64,000 nucleotides of DNA. Source: Lolium rigidum. Lineage: Eukaryota; Streptophyta; Magnoliopsida; Poales; Poaceae. How positions within the stretch are numbered: position 1 is the stretch's first letter; each line of letters begins with the position of its first letter. The position numbers and the translations under genes were made by a program. Of this stretch, positions 44,224 through 54,699 are shown in pieces. A model generated the notes under the pieces. That model did not search any database. It was not told where the DNA came from and saw only the letters and a list, made by a program, of their open reading frames with translations. Location: assembly GCF_022539505.1 (NCBI RefSeq), contig NC_061508.1, positions 63,001,754 to 63,065,753 of the forward strand, read 5' to 3'.

Positions 44224-47200
44224 TTACGCATCCTTCCTCGCACTCGACTCCATCTCTGTTGTTTCTGCATTCATAGCCGTCAGACCAGAGACGCCATCTC
44301 CAACACCAGCTTCAGCGCGGCACGACCCTTCTCGAGCTTGGCCTCTTCTTAGCCGTTGTGCTGCACGGATGGGACCGGGCAGCGAGGAGGCTAAGAAGTC
44401 GTCGACGCTTTGCCGCAGGAAAGCAACGTCCATACCCATGAGCTCCAAGCCCTCCAGGGTCTTCTTCCAGTTGGCGAGGTCCTCGCGAGAACAAGAAGAA
44501 GCAACCGAGAAGGCCCTGATGCCCTCGGAGATGCTGATGGTCCGCATGATAACTGCGGCAACCAGTGTAGGGCTTATGTTCTTGATCAGATGCCTGTGGA
44601 GCAATGCCTTCCTGTCGCGGCAGAGCTTGTAGTACGTCATGCGCTGGCTGTCAGGGAAAAAATCATGGTCGATGCCATCAATGGCGATACTGAATTCCCT
44701 GAAGCTCTTCAGGCCATCGAAACCGGTGTCTGGGTCACCTGAAGATCTCATGCCATCAATGCCATCAAATGCTTCTTCACTATCTAGGTTGTTGGCATCA
44801 TTGTCCGGTGCTGGGCTGCTGGTTCTGGTGACCTCTGGATCATCCGTTGTAGTCAACTCCTTTTCTCTTATTATATACACCTGAAAACAATACCCAGTTA
44901 CCGATCAGATCAGTATGGGTATGGGCAGTGATCCTGCCTTGCATTTGAAAACATAATCACATGGAATGATTCATGGAGCAGTTGATGAAACATCTCTGAA
45001 GTACTTGCCTTAAATTTCGTCGGTTCAACCAGTTGAAAGACCGTGGCATCATTGACCTTAAGTTTATGATCTTTCGAAAATTTAACCCACCCGCCACTGA
45101 GACCCTTGCTCTTGCCACCACCTAGGTATTTTACATGATAGCTCTTCTCATGCTCATCTTCTAATGTAATATCAATATTATAGTTTGGAAGATTGCTTTT
45201 CCGAAAGTGACTCGGGAGACCCTGAAAGAAAACACAGAAGTCAAATGCAATGGAACAAAAGAGAAGTTAAATTAATTTGTGACACTTGGCTTGTAATTTA
45301 ATCTTTCATCGGATAAAATGATAGCAATGTGCTTGGCTTGTAATTTAATCTTTCATCGGATAAAATGATAGCAATGTGCAGTTTCTAATATGAAGTAGTA
45401 CCAGGTTATCCGGCATTCGACATATATACACTCAAACACCTACAGAAACTTACCAGCCAAAAAGTCCGAACGACCTCTGACTTCAGCATGAGCTTGGTGA
45501 AGCTTGGATATTGTCCTGGTAAATTTTCCTGTAACTTCATGGCTTTTTTCAAGGCAGGTCGTACCTGTCGAGTCACATTTGTTCATAGTTAGTAAATTGC
45601 GCCAGTAAGAATTTTTTTGAATAGCAGAATAAGCCACCCACGGTCTAAAGTGTGACAATCATATTGCTCCGTTTGCACCCAATTATTAGTGGCGTCATAT
45701 GTTTCTTTTGTAACAGAAAACTATGTGATATGTGAGGAAGTGATTCTTTCGAGCTTCAAGTAACAGAAACATCGTTATGACGAAATATTAAATGATTCCA
45801 TATAGGACCTTACTGTTGCGGAAACTGCAAATGTAGCCCGGGCTATAAGTAGGACAGTTTTTTGAAAAATTTGAAAACGATATTCTGCAGTTCCAAAAAA
45901 TTCTGAACAGTAATATAGATTTTCATAATGATGTAGTCCAATCTCAACTCAAAGCACCTCATAGGCCACACAAAAATGACAAAAAAATTGTAGGTTTTCA
46001 AAATTTGCACCCTTCACTACTTCAGATTTCCACATTTGTTATTTTTGCACAGCCTAAAATACAAACTATTTCAAGTTGATTATTTTCACATTTATAGAAT
46101 ACACTATTACCTGCATGCAGGATTTTTCTCAGAATTTTTCGAAACTTTAAAATGCCATTTTCGAAATTTTCTAAAAAAGAGCTACATGTAGCTCGGTCTA
46201 CAAAATGTCTCACTCCTTACCGTTGGGTCAGATTCACCATCTTTATTTCTTTTGCGCTCACTTCTACTGCTGCTCGTTTCGACCAATGCTGGTCTGCGCC
46301 CCATTTTACTCTTAGCAGACTTCGAGCCTGCTGGCCTCCCTCTCTTCCTCTGCAACAACACCAATCAAATCAGAGAAATCTGTTCATACGGTATATTTCT
46401 CCAGTTAGATTATTTCGTGTAGGACCTTACCGCCGGCACAATATTACCGTCCTTTTCACTCTTAGCAGACTTGGAGGCTGCTGCCCGACACTTTCTCTTC
46501 CTCTGTAACACAACCAATGGGATGCAGATCAACGAGTTCAGTGTCTGTTTATATATGTGGCTTGAGATATTTGAGTTTTGATTTATATACAAACGCAAGG
46601 ATGTTTAAGGGACTGTATCTTACTGTGTAAATTTGATTTTTAAAGATTCCAGGTCTAAAGGGAGCGCCGGAATGCTTTTTTTCCTCACTCGCCATGCCCT
46701 CTGACCGCACGACCTGCCATAGTGAGGCCAGACAAGAAGTTGTAGCAAGGACGAGGAACTGTGTGTTGCAATGATGTGAAGATACTTTTTCTTAAGCAAA
46801 GCAGAGCAAATTGAAAACTCACTTCCACGGGAACGTAGTCGACCTTGCCGTCTGGATCATTGCAGCCACTCTCGGCAGACTTGGAGCCTGCTGCCGGCCA
46901 CAACTTCTTCTCCTGACCACAACCAATAAGAGCAGAGCAATTGATTTAAAATGTGTTTCTATGCAGGGCTGAAGATAGCAAATGGTGAGTTGTGGCTGAG
47001 TTGATAAATGAAAACTGAAAGCTATGTTTGTGTCCTGTAACTTGCCTGATAAGACGTACTCATAGCAGAAACACAAACACGAGGATGTAAAATAGTGAGT
47101 GTATCTTACTTTGTAAGCTTTCTTTTTCTGGGCTATGCGTTTGAAACGACCGCCAGGACGCTTTTCTACCGCACACTCCACGCTCTCTGGCATCACGACC

Positions 47201-47616
47201 TGCCACACCGAGGTTATATGCAACAGGTTGCAACTAGGAGGAACTATTGATTCCCACATGTGAATGAAGAGGTCGCTCATTGGTAGTGATGCTTTTGACG
47301 GAATGATCTGTGCTGTGTTTAATGTATGCACGAACTGAAGCCACTTACTGCGAGGGGAGGGTAGTCGACTTCCATAGGCTGTTGATTGAAAACAACATTG
47401 ACGAGTTAGTCACAAGAAGGTTCAGATTTAGCGGACAACCAGAGAGAAACATGTGTAATACTTCCTCCATCCCACCAAAGTTGTAGAGATTTGTCAAAAT
47501 TTAAATGTATATAAACACTATCTATCATGTAATCTCAGACTAGTTTCAGGAAACAGATGGAGTAATATGAATACCGAAAAGGAACTCGCATCAAGTAGGT
47601 GGTCGATGATCGCCAT
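44224..47616 (-). CDS. B3-domain DNA-binding protein with exon-duplicated basic N-terminal region
   Basis: Ten exons, all phase 0: 47616-47575, 47378-47349, 47199-47110, 46912-46823, 46713-46624, 46502-46431, 46349-46221, 45564-45454, 45221-45009, 44880-44224; 1524 nt, 507 aa. Exons 3-7 encode short basic modules: 'VVMPESVECAVEKRPGGRFK', 'EKKLWPAAGSKSAES', 'VVRSEGMASEEKKHSG', 'RKRKCRAAASKSAKSEK', 'RKRGRPAGSKSAKSKMG' (the last with an AT-hook-like RKRGRPAG). The B3 domain spans exons 8-9: 'SFTKLMLKSEVVRTFWL', 'GLPSHFRKSNLPNYNIDITL', 'GLSGGWVKFSKDHKL', 'NDATVFQLVEPTKFK'. Exon 10 is an acidic linker and a helical C-terminus. Members of this plant B3 group are nuclear transcription regulators; targets are unknown. 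The exon 9 donor is GC (AAG|GCAAGT). MITEs lie in introns 1 and 7. I found no promoter motif. Confidence 0.88.
45285..45378. repeat. Perfect 47-bp tandem duplication in B3 intron 8
   Basis: Copies 45285-45331 and 45332-45378 are identical, starting CTTGGCTTGTAATTTAATC. Confidence 0.95.
45832..46205. mobile_element. Fold-back MITE in B3 intron 7
   Basis: The left end TGTAGCCCGGGCTATAAGTAG pairs with the inverted right end ('GAGCTACATGTAGCTCGGTC' and following bases). AT-rich arms. It carries the palindrome GAGCTACATGTAGCTC at 46179-46194. It ends about 15 bp from the exon 7 splice donor (intron starts at 46220). Confidence 0.7.
47461..47562. mobile_element. Stowaway MITE in B3 intron 1
   Basis: CTTCCTCCATCCCACCAAAG and the inverted right end 'GAAACAGATGGAG', flanked by TA (47459-47460, 47563-47564). 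About 100 bp. Confidence 0.7.
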
Positions 47617-48580
47617 GTCTGGACAACTCGAGGAGGAATCCTGCCTGACTGCCTGCTTGCCTGGAACTAGATCCGATGTGTTGGAGCGATGGGGAGGAGC
47701 AGGACCGGAGGACTGGGGGAGAAGAGAAGTATATATAAGGGAACAGCTTAGGCGACCGTTTGGTTGGTAGAGTGATTGACGGGATTCTACAAAATGTGAA
47801 ACATTCAAAAGTAATTAGCGCTTCCCAAAAGTGATGGAAATCAGAGGATTCTACAAGGTATACTACGTGTTTACCTTGCAAAACGGGTCCTGAATCAGAG
47901 GAGTTTTCCATTCCATGGTATGTTGCCGTTGGCGTCTCCCAGGAGTCACTGGAAATGCCAATTAGCACGGGAGCAGAACATCTGTATCGCTGAATCTACG
48001 GGAGCGGAACCTGATTGTTGGAGTTGGCAGCTCCTCTTCTACCTCTGAACTTCTCACGTAGCTCGCATGAAAAACACAGGGAGACGAGGTGTTTTGGCTT
48101 CAGCTGTTTCACACAGCCATCAACGTTTCTTCTCTTCTTATAATCTCTGAAGTAAACACGACCTCGTATGCCCACTAGCGCACCCACTAACTCCATGCAG
48201 CACTAACCCAGGCCACTACCGGCCAGTAACATGACCTGGCCAACACACACACGTTCAGCCAACTAACTAACTTAAAACTACCAGCGATTCACACGACTGA
48301 TACCTGAACTTCCGATGCAGCTGCTCACCGGCATCTCGCGATGCACGCCGTGTCACACGGCCATCTTTGGCATCTTACCACGGGCACCGACTAGAACCAA
48401 GCCATACCACATGCAGCTAACTCTACCCTACTTAAAAAGAGAAACATGTTCCCTATTTTGCTTTTTGCCACTACAACAATCCCTTCGTCGTTGTCCCTCC
48501 CTCCGCTCGACCGCACGACGGCAAGATGGGGCAGGCCCATCTTATCCCACCCAGCACATCTCGTCACCGAGTCAACCTAA
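47617..48580. other. Upstream region of the B3 gene
   Basis: 5' leader and probable promoter of the B3 gene (reading leftward). No clear TATA box or known element beyond that; short ORFs have no domain. Confidence 0.5.
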
Positions 48581-48855
48581 GGGCATGGCCAATGCATAGC
48601 CCCAGGGGTGTTGCCTCGCAGCTTTATCTTGGTTTAGGTGGTCCAAATTAGGTTCGGATAAGGAGGCAGCCTCTTCATCAGGAGGCAGCCTCCTCAACCA
48701 TAAAATGAAAACTGAGTGAAAATATGAGAGAGGAAGAGAAAAAACCAAATAGCTTTTGAGAGAAAGACATATTAATGAGACCATGCCACATGCATATGTC
48801 AAAAGTTTTATCCAAACCTAGTTGGACAGCTGCCTCCATTGCTCAGACCATCCCA
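48581..48855. mobile_element. Possible Tourist-like MITE abutting the next element
   Basis: The left GGGCATGGCCAATGCATAG resembles, inverted, the right 'CCATTGCTCAGACCATCCC'. Inner 'GGAGGCAGCC' and 'GCTGCCTCC' also pair. No matching target duplication, and the right end overlaps the left end assigned to the element at 48846, so one of the two boundaries must be wrong. Confidence 0.4.
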
Positions 48856-50780
48856 GCCGTTGGGGCTCCCCAAGCCGAAATTCGACGCTATTTAGCGCCG
48901 GATTGGACGAAACTTTGGTTTGGGGAGTCCCATTTTCCCAGCGGCGAGCCTAGGGTGGATGAAAACTTTTGACAAAAAAACGATGAATTCAGACAGAACT
49001 AGGCGAAAGTTGTGCAAACATAAGCAAAATTTAAAGATATTTAACTTATATAGGCGAGTTCGTACATATATAGGCCGAATTCGTACACATATTTGAATTT
49101 GGCCAGAACTTAAACTAATAGCGGCCTTCTACATGCCGAAATGGCGGTAGAAGGCCGTGTAGTCCGCGCCGTCGTCATCGTCGCTCGAGCTGGAGGCGTC
49201 CTGGGGCGGCGCCGCCTCGTACCAGCTGCTCGAACCCTGGCCAGGGTCGTCGGCATGTGGCGGCGTCGGCCGGTAGATGTCGTCGTCGCTGCTCTCCTCG
49301 AGCTTGATCAGCTCGACGGTCCTGGGCGCAGCGTTCATTGCCGCGGACGGCGCGTTGCTGCGCGGCAGCCATGTCCAGCATCCGACGCTGCTGCTCGGCC
49401 TTCTGCCGCTCCCAGTCCCGCCTGGACCATTCGAGTGCGGCGTCCATGGGAAGCGTGTTGTCGGAGGGGACCAGGTCGCTGAGCGACCTAGCGATCGCCT
49501 CCGCCACCACGGCTTCCTCCGCGCGCTTGGCCTCCTCCTCGGCGAGCTGGTTGGCGGCGGCGGCGGCCTCCTTCTTCGACGACTTCCTCTTCCGCCCGCG
49601 TTGTGGAGAGGAGGGTTGATCGCGGATGGCGAGGGCACCGCTCCTTCGCCCTCTGGTCGGCGGTGGAGACGTCGGCTCCTTCTTGACGAAGACCGGTGTT
49701 GACGGAGACGCCGGCTCCTTCTTGATGAAGGTCGGGGGCGCAGATCTGCCGGACCTGGATGCCGACCTCGACCCAGACGTGGAGGAGGACGGTGTCATCC
49801 TCCTCGGCGTCCAGGAACTACCGTGTCGGCGCGACACGGTAGCTGCCTCCGGCGGGGGCATCCCTAGAGGAGGGTAGTTCCCACCCTCGATGTGCGCGAG
49901 CACATTCGCGAGGGTGCGGTTAGGCGCGCTCCACCACCGGCGGCGGCCAACGGCGTTGTTCCTAGCGGGAGGAGGAGGGGGACCGTCGTAAGCGGCGAGT
50001 TCGCGCTCGTACCTGCGCTGGAAAAAGTGGGTCCACGCCTCGTAGTTGTCGGGGAAGAAGCCGCGGCTCCGCGCGCTCCTCGTCACTGAGAGTGACGAGC
50101 ACCGCGTCGATCTCCGCCTCCAGCGCAGCCCGACCCATCGGCGGCGGCGGGATCGGGACGCCGCCCGCGCTGAGTCGCCATCCTCCCGGCGCGCGGAAGT
50201 CCGGCGGCACCGGGTAGCCCGCCATGTGGAGGAGCCGCCCCTCCCATTGGTGGAGAGAGCGGCGGCCGAAGCCATTGTTGGCCGCGCCGTCGTTCGCCAT
50301 TGTTTGATCGCCGCTAGCTCGCTCGAGATTGGGGAAGATTTGGGGAAGGTGAGAGCAGGGAGCGAGGTGAATGCGGGGCAGACGCGGTAGTTCGGCGATA
50401 AATAGAGGTAGGCGCACTTGAAACCAAGGCGACGGCATTAACTCGTCGCGTGGAAGCTACGCGTCCGGCGAACACTGACCGGCGGCAGGCTTTTATAGCG
50501 CGCGGAAGACGATGCGATGAGGACGACGATCAGTCTCTCTCGCCGACAAGTTGGGCCACCAGCCGCGCGGGAACTTTCCTCGGCGTTTCCCACGCTTTCG
50601 TTTCGTCCGGAGTCCCCGAGCGCTCCCCGGAGGCCGGGGATGGCCTGGACTCTTCGGATGGATGAAAGGCCTAATCCGGACGAAATCGAGAAGCCGGGGC
50701 GCGACCGAGCCATTTTCGTCCATCCAGATGAAAAAAAAGACCTCCTGGGGGCCTCGTCGCGGAGACGGATGGAGATGCTC
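48846..50780 (-). mobile_element. Second Harbinger-like element carrying an uncharacterised ORF
   Basis: Ends GACCATCCCAGCCGTTGG (48846) and, inverted from 50780, GAGCATCTCCATCCGTC are imperfect inverted repeats. Both are flanked by TCA (48843-48845 and 50781-50783). The style matches the 13171-23076 element (GGGCATCTCCAAC, 3-bp TSD). It holds one long GC-rich minus-strand ORF and no DDE transposase. Superfamily assignment is inference. Confidence 0.55.
49129..50300 (-). pseudogene. Uncharacterised GC-rich ORF of the second Harbinger-like element, two frame breaks
   Basis: From ATG at 50300 ('MANDGAANNGFGRRSLHQWE'), then 'HMAGYPVPPDFRAPGGWRLS' and 'AEIDAVLVTLSDEERAE'. A frame break near 50065 leads into 'FFPDNYEAWTHFFQRRYERE', 'PPPPARNNAVGRRRWWSAPN', 'TLANVLAHIEGGNYPPLGMP', two copies of 'FIKKEPASP/FVKKEPTSP', a Lys-rich patch 'GRKRKSSKKEAAAAANQLAE' and helix 'EEAVVAEAIARSLSDLV'. 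A second break near 49370 leads to the acidic end 'KLEESSDDDIYRP' and the terminal 'YTAFYRHFGM'. About 390 aa in total. No known domain. It looks like a nuclear, charged, partly disordered protein; Myb-like motifs were not found. Confidence 0.6.
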
Positions 50781-50823
50781 TCATGCCCTAATCCCTAGCT
50801 GCCCCCATCCATCCATCCACGCC

Positions 50824-51218
50824 ATGAGCGGCGGCGGGAGGAGGCACACATCCAACTGCCGTCTCCCGTCGGGGGCAGGACTGAGCCAAAACCGAAGGGC
50901 TTGCTTGTGCATGTGCGGCCTCCCGCAAATCCGATTGGCGACGAGGCGGCCGTCTACAAGGAGGAGGGATCTGCCTCTCATGGATTGTACGGCAGCTGGC
51001 AGGCGGCCGGGTCCGCTCCGGAGGGCGACGAGGCGACCGTCTACGAGGAGGGGATCTTCAAGCGGAGGGTCTACCCAACCTGGCGACGTCGGGGAGGAGG
51101 ATGTCTACAAGCAGAGCTTCCCGTTCCAAGTGGCGGCGGCGCAGCTGCTGGTCTCTCACCTCCCATCGCGACATCAACCATCGACTAATCCTCAGGCTGG
51201 GAGACATGGCCTGGTACA
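50824..51218 (+). pseudogene. GC-rich exon-like segment, unidentified
   Basis: Open frames follow an ATG at 50824. A repeated unit coding 'GDEAAVYKEEG' / 'GDEATVYEEG' (near 50938 and 51025), then 'SFPFQVAAAQLLVSHL', ends before a GT at 51222 in 'AACACGGTATGC'. It looks like a captured first exon; source gene not recognised. Only the repeat and the donor-like end are visible evidence. Confidence 0.35.
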
Positions 51219-51814
51219 ACACGGTATGCTAGCCACTTCGCCGGAATTCCATCGGCGCATACTGCACCCAGGTACGGGATTACAATCATACATGTCCTTT
51301 ATTCTTTCCTCTTCCAAATTTCTTGACCTTGCGTCACTGGTGTTTCTTATTAAGAATTTTTTTGATGTAGATCAAAGTGATTCATTTCCGATAGATGAGT
51401 TGGGTTTCAGGTTTCATTGCAAAAATAGGCTGACAAGACCTGCTCCGTTATGCACTTATTCCAGTGTTGATTGAACAAACATACGTGGTAAGGTATACTT
51501 CAGAGAGAAAAGCAATCACATTAATAATTTGATTAAAAATCACTATGGCATCCATAGTCAGAATTACAGGAAATAGTTAGTTTTTATTTGCACTTTACTC
51601 TGGTTTGTAGATAACCCATAAGTATATCATATGGATCACATACTTATATTTACCGTATTAGGTATACTTTATTTTTGGGGAAGAAAAGGAGAATGACATT
51701 TTATCATGTAGCAACAGGAAGACACTTGAGCATGATTCCCTGCTCAAAATCGTAAGTTTTATATAAAATTATGGTTCTCTGGTACACTATTCAAGGTGTA
51801 ATGGTGACAATACC

Positions 51815-51990
51815 GTTCCCTGGTGCAGATGCCTGGCATCGTCGACAGACACTGCGAGTTGTTTGTGGCAGCCTCGGCGCGCTGAACTTGGCCACGGGCA
51901 ATGACGACGATGTCCTTCCCCAATGCGGATGTCTGGCACCGTCAACCGCCGTCACGGGTTGTTTGTGGTGGCCTTGGCGCCGCACCATGG
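51815..51990. repeat. Imperfect direct repeat, about 95 bp spacing
   Basis: 'GATGCCTGGCATCGTCGACAG' and 'GATGTCTGGCACCGTCAACC', each followed by a 'GGTTGTTTGTGG'-type stretch and 'GGC(A/C)GC'. Confidence 0.65.
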
Positions 51991-52540
51991 CCAGCTCGCA
52001 TTACAGATCATGTCTACAAAGTTTGTTACCCAGTGTAGTATACAGCTTGTTGCTCATTTCTTTTTTAGCTGCTCCCCAATTACCCTTTCTACCATGTTCA
52101 TGTTTTGTGTTCAATTCCTTTTTTGATCATACTTGTGTTTTTTTTCTGATATTTACGCTTTACGATTCCGGCCCGGTGTGTACTTCTAATGAAAATTATT
52201 CTTTGGGCGGTCATTAAGATCCATTCCAATTTATTGAACCTTTGAGAAAATGATTGGAACATGCAAAGTCAACAAAGAAGATGTTTAAAGGATCCATCAT
52301 AAAGTGAACCAAATCCTCAATGAAGACTTCACTAAAAGCTCAAATTATGTTTGCAACTTAAGGGATTGGCTCACAGCTTACTGTACTACCTTTAAGTCAC
52401 CTAAGAAAATTCCACGTGTCTGCAACACCTTGTAACAATATTAGTTGTGTTGATCATGCTTTAACTTATGTCTTCAACAAATATATCAGCCATCATCATT
52501 GAAATGCTTGCTTTGCAGGTTTAAGGTCGGGTACTGAAAG

Positions 52541-52847
52541 GTGCTAGCTTCTCAAGCAATTACTGCTCTACCTGAAGGCTGCAAGCCCCACGTGAAGAAT
52601 ATTTTTGAGCAACACACTGCAATGTGTAAAAGTGGTGAAGGTATTGATTGGGCTATGGCTGAAGCCCTTGCTTTTGCATCACCCATAGACGAAGGCAACC
52701 ATGTTGGGCTAAGTGGACAAGATGTGGAAAGGGGATCTTTTAGCCAACGACATTTGCTTCTACATGACCAAGAAACTCGACCGAGGTACTGTCCGTTCGA
52801 TCATGTTATGGTGAATCAAAATGAGGAGCTGTTCACTGTTAGCGCAG
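52541..52847 (+). pseudogene. Gene fragment: 2-oxoglutarate dehydrogenase E1 exon
   Basis: Encodes 'AITALPEGCKPHVKNIFEQH', 'GEGIDWAMAEALAFASP', 'GNHVGLSGQDVERGSFSQRH' and 'YCPFDHVMVNQNEELFTVS', the conserved thiamine-pyrophosphate/E1 core of 2-oxoglutarate dehydrogenase (TCA cycle). It ends at a GTAAGT donor. No other OGDH exon is present (the protein is normally about 1000 aa), so this is a fragment, not a gene. Confidence 0.88.
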
Positions 52848-53567
52848 GTAAGTATGCTAATGAACTATTACTTATAAGTTATATCATCATACTTACTGTT
52901 GTGATACTATCTAGACTTGTTAATATAGGAGGTTTCTTAGTTCATTCATGTTTCCCTGGTCTTTAGAGAATAATGGAGAAATAATATTTGGTTATGTAGG
53001 ATTGTTCGGCCTATCTTCGATGTGGACTATATTTGTTCAGTATAGGTTATTTAAAACAATAAGCTCTACTTTTACTTGTTGTCTTGACAGTCCACTATCT
53101 TAAGTTGTTGTCTTGCATATGCAACCTTAGCTTGTTCCTGCCTATTTTGTGATAGCTCTTGTTTTACCTGTAATAAGCTTCAACTCGAATAAGAAGCATA
53201 ATTTTCTTTTCTTGTGTTTGAGGACAAAAGTTGGCTATTGGACATCACTTTCAGAATTTCATGTTTCTTGGGTTTGAATTGGTTTACTTCATGGAGAACC
53301 CCAATTACTGTCTCTGGTTTCTTTTTTGGCATTTCTGGTCCCTGTTTGGGTGCGTGTTGCATGGCAGTTAATAATTCATTTTTGCTAATGCTTATTTAGT
53401 AGTTATGGCCTGAACACTTTTTTAGGACCGAACTCTTTCGTTCTTGCTTAGGTGATTTGTTTAGGAAGCTAGACGAATTTAAAAAATAATTCTTATATGT
53501 TCCTAATTCATATGCAACATTATTGAGCTTGCATGTTGCATAATATGGACAATACTTTTCATTTAAG

Positions 53568-53702
53568 ATCATTGGGCTGACAACCATATTTGACAATGTC
53601 ACTATAGAATATGCTACACTCAATGCGCTCTTCAAAGGACTGTGTGACAGAGCAGGGCATCCTGAGGTTCCAATAGCAGAGGGCAGCCCTGAGCCTTTTA
53701 AG
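53568..53702 (+). pseudogene. Gene fragment: uridine/nucleoside hydrolase exon A
   Basis: 45 codons: 'IIGLTTIFDNVTIEYATLNA', 'CDRAGHPEVPIAEGSPEPFK', matching the N-terminal part of plant nucleoside N-ribohydrolases (URH family: 'GLTTIFGN' and 'RAGHPEVPVAEG' motifs). Ends AAG|GTACAC. The catalytic DTDxxxDD segment expected upstream is not visible. Confidence 0.85.
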
Positions 53703-54120
53703 GTACACACAATGGCTTATACAGTAATTTCGCACAATTTCAAACTTTCCAATAGCTTTGCAACTTGAGATTTAAGCTGTTTAACTGAGGCAAATGCACA
53801 GTTTGTGCCATCAATTGAAAAATGCCTCCGAGTGCCTACTTGACTAGCATCCATTTAAATTGTTTTGCTACGGTAAGATGGAAGTACAAGTTGCAAACAT
53901 ATTTGTTTATTTTATTTTTATACTACATGTTGAATTATATGCTTAAATGCTTGTTGGCATGCCACATCAGCATCCACGTTTTATATGGTAGATAGATGAG
54001 GTTCATACTTGTGATTTCCAATAATACTAACTATGCTACCTAGCTATTTAATATGTGTAGTTATAATACAGTTTCAGTTGGTCAGCTGAATGATTAACGA
54101 TATTGCCTTCTGTATTTTAG

Positions 54121-54240
54121 GGAGGAGAGCCACGTGTTGCTGATTTTGTCCATGGATCTGATGGCCTTGGTAATTTATTTCCTTCCGCCCCTACTACTAA
54201 GAAGGTCGAGGAAACTGCTGCAAAGTTCTTGGTTAATAAG
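54121..54240 (+). pseudogene. Gene fragment: uridine/nucleoside hydrolase exon B
   Basis: Follows acceptor TGTATTTTAG. 40 codons: 'GGEPRVADFVHGSDGLGNLF', 'APTTKKVEETAAKFLVNK', then GT. It continues exon A in phase, so the original intron (53703-54120) was kept. The rest of the gene is missing. Confidence 0.85.
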
Positions 54241-54699
54241 GTCTTCCAGTTCCACAATCTCGGTATTTTAAATTTGTTGATCTTTTGATGTTTACCAGAA
54301 ACATGTCCTATGTAACATATAGTTAATGTCGTTCTTTTTCTCACTTTTATTAATGATGTACTAAGGTGAAGCAAGTGTAAATTTGAGTGTATGCTTCCTA
54401 TTGATTTGCTCCCACTACAAGAAAAGTTCTGATACACAACGTGCCAAAATCGTCCACTAAGGTCCATTTTTCGTCGCCTATGGGCCTAACCCGACGATAT
54501 GGGTTCTGTGGTCGAAACTGCGTCAGGCAAAGTTCTACCACGTTTTTTCGGTTCGTCGCGTTCGGGCGCCCTTCTGCCACGGAAAATCGAACCGTTGCAG
54601 AAGTGTTTTCGGGAGCCCGTTGACTGCTGACGTCATGCAAACTGACACGTGGCAGATGCCGTTAACTGCCAGTTAACGCCGTTAACCGGCTCAAACCCC

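Noticed and set aside
50551..51474. A 307-codon plus-strand ORF
   Set aside because: It crosses the end of the Harbinger-like element into the gene-fragment region; no conserved motif along its length, so treated as a chance open frame apart from the exon-like part.
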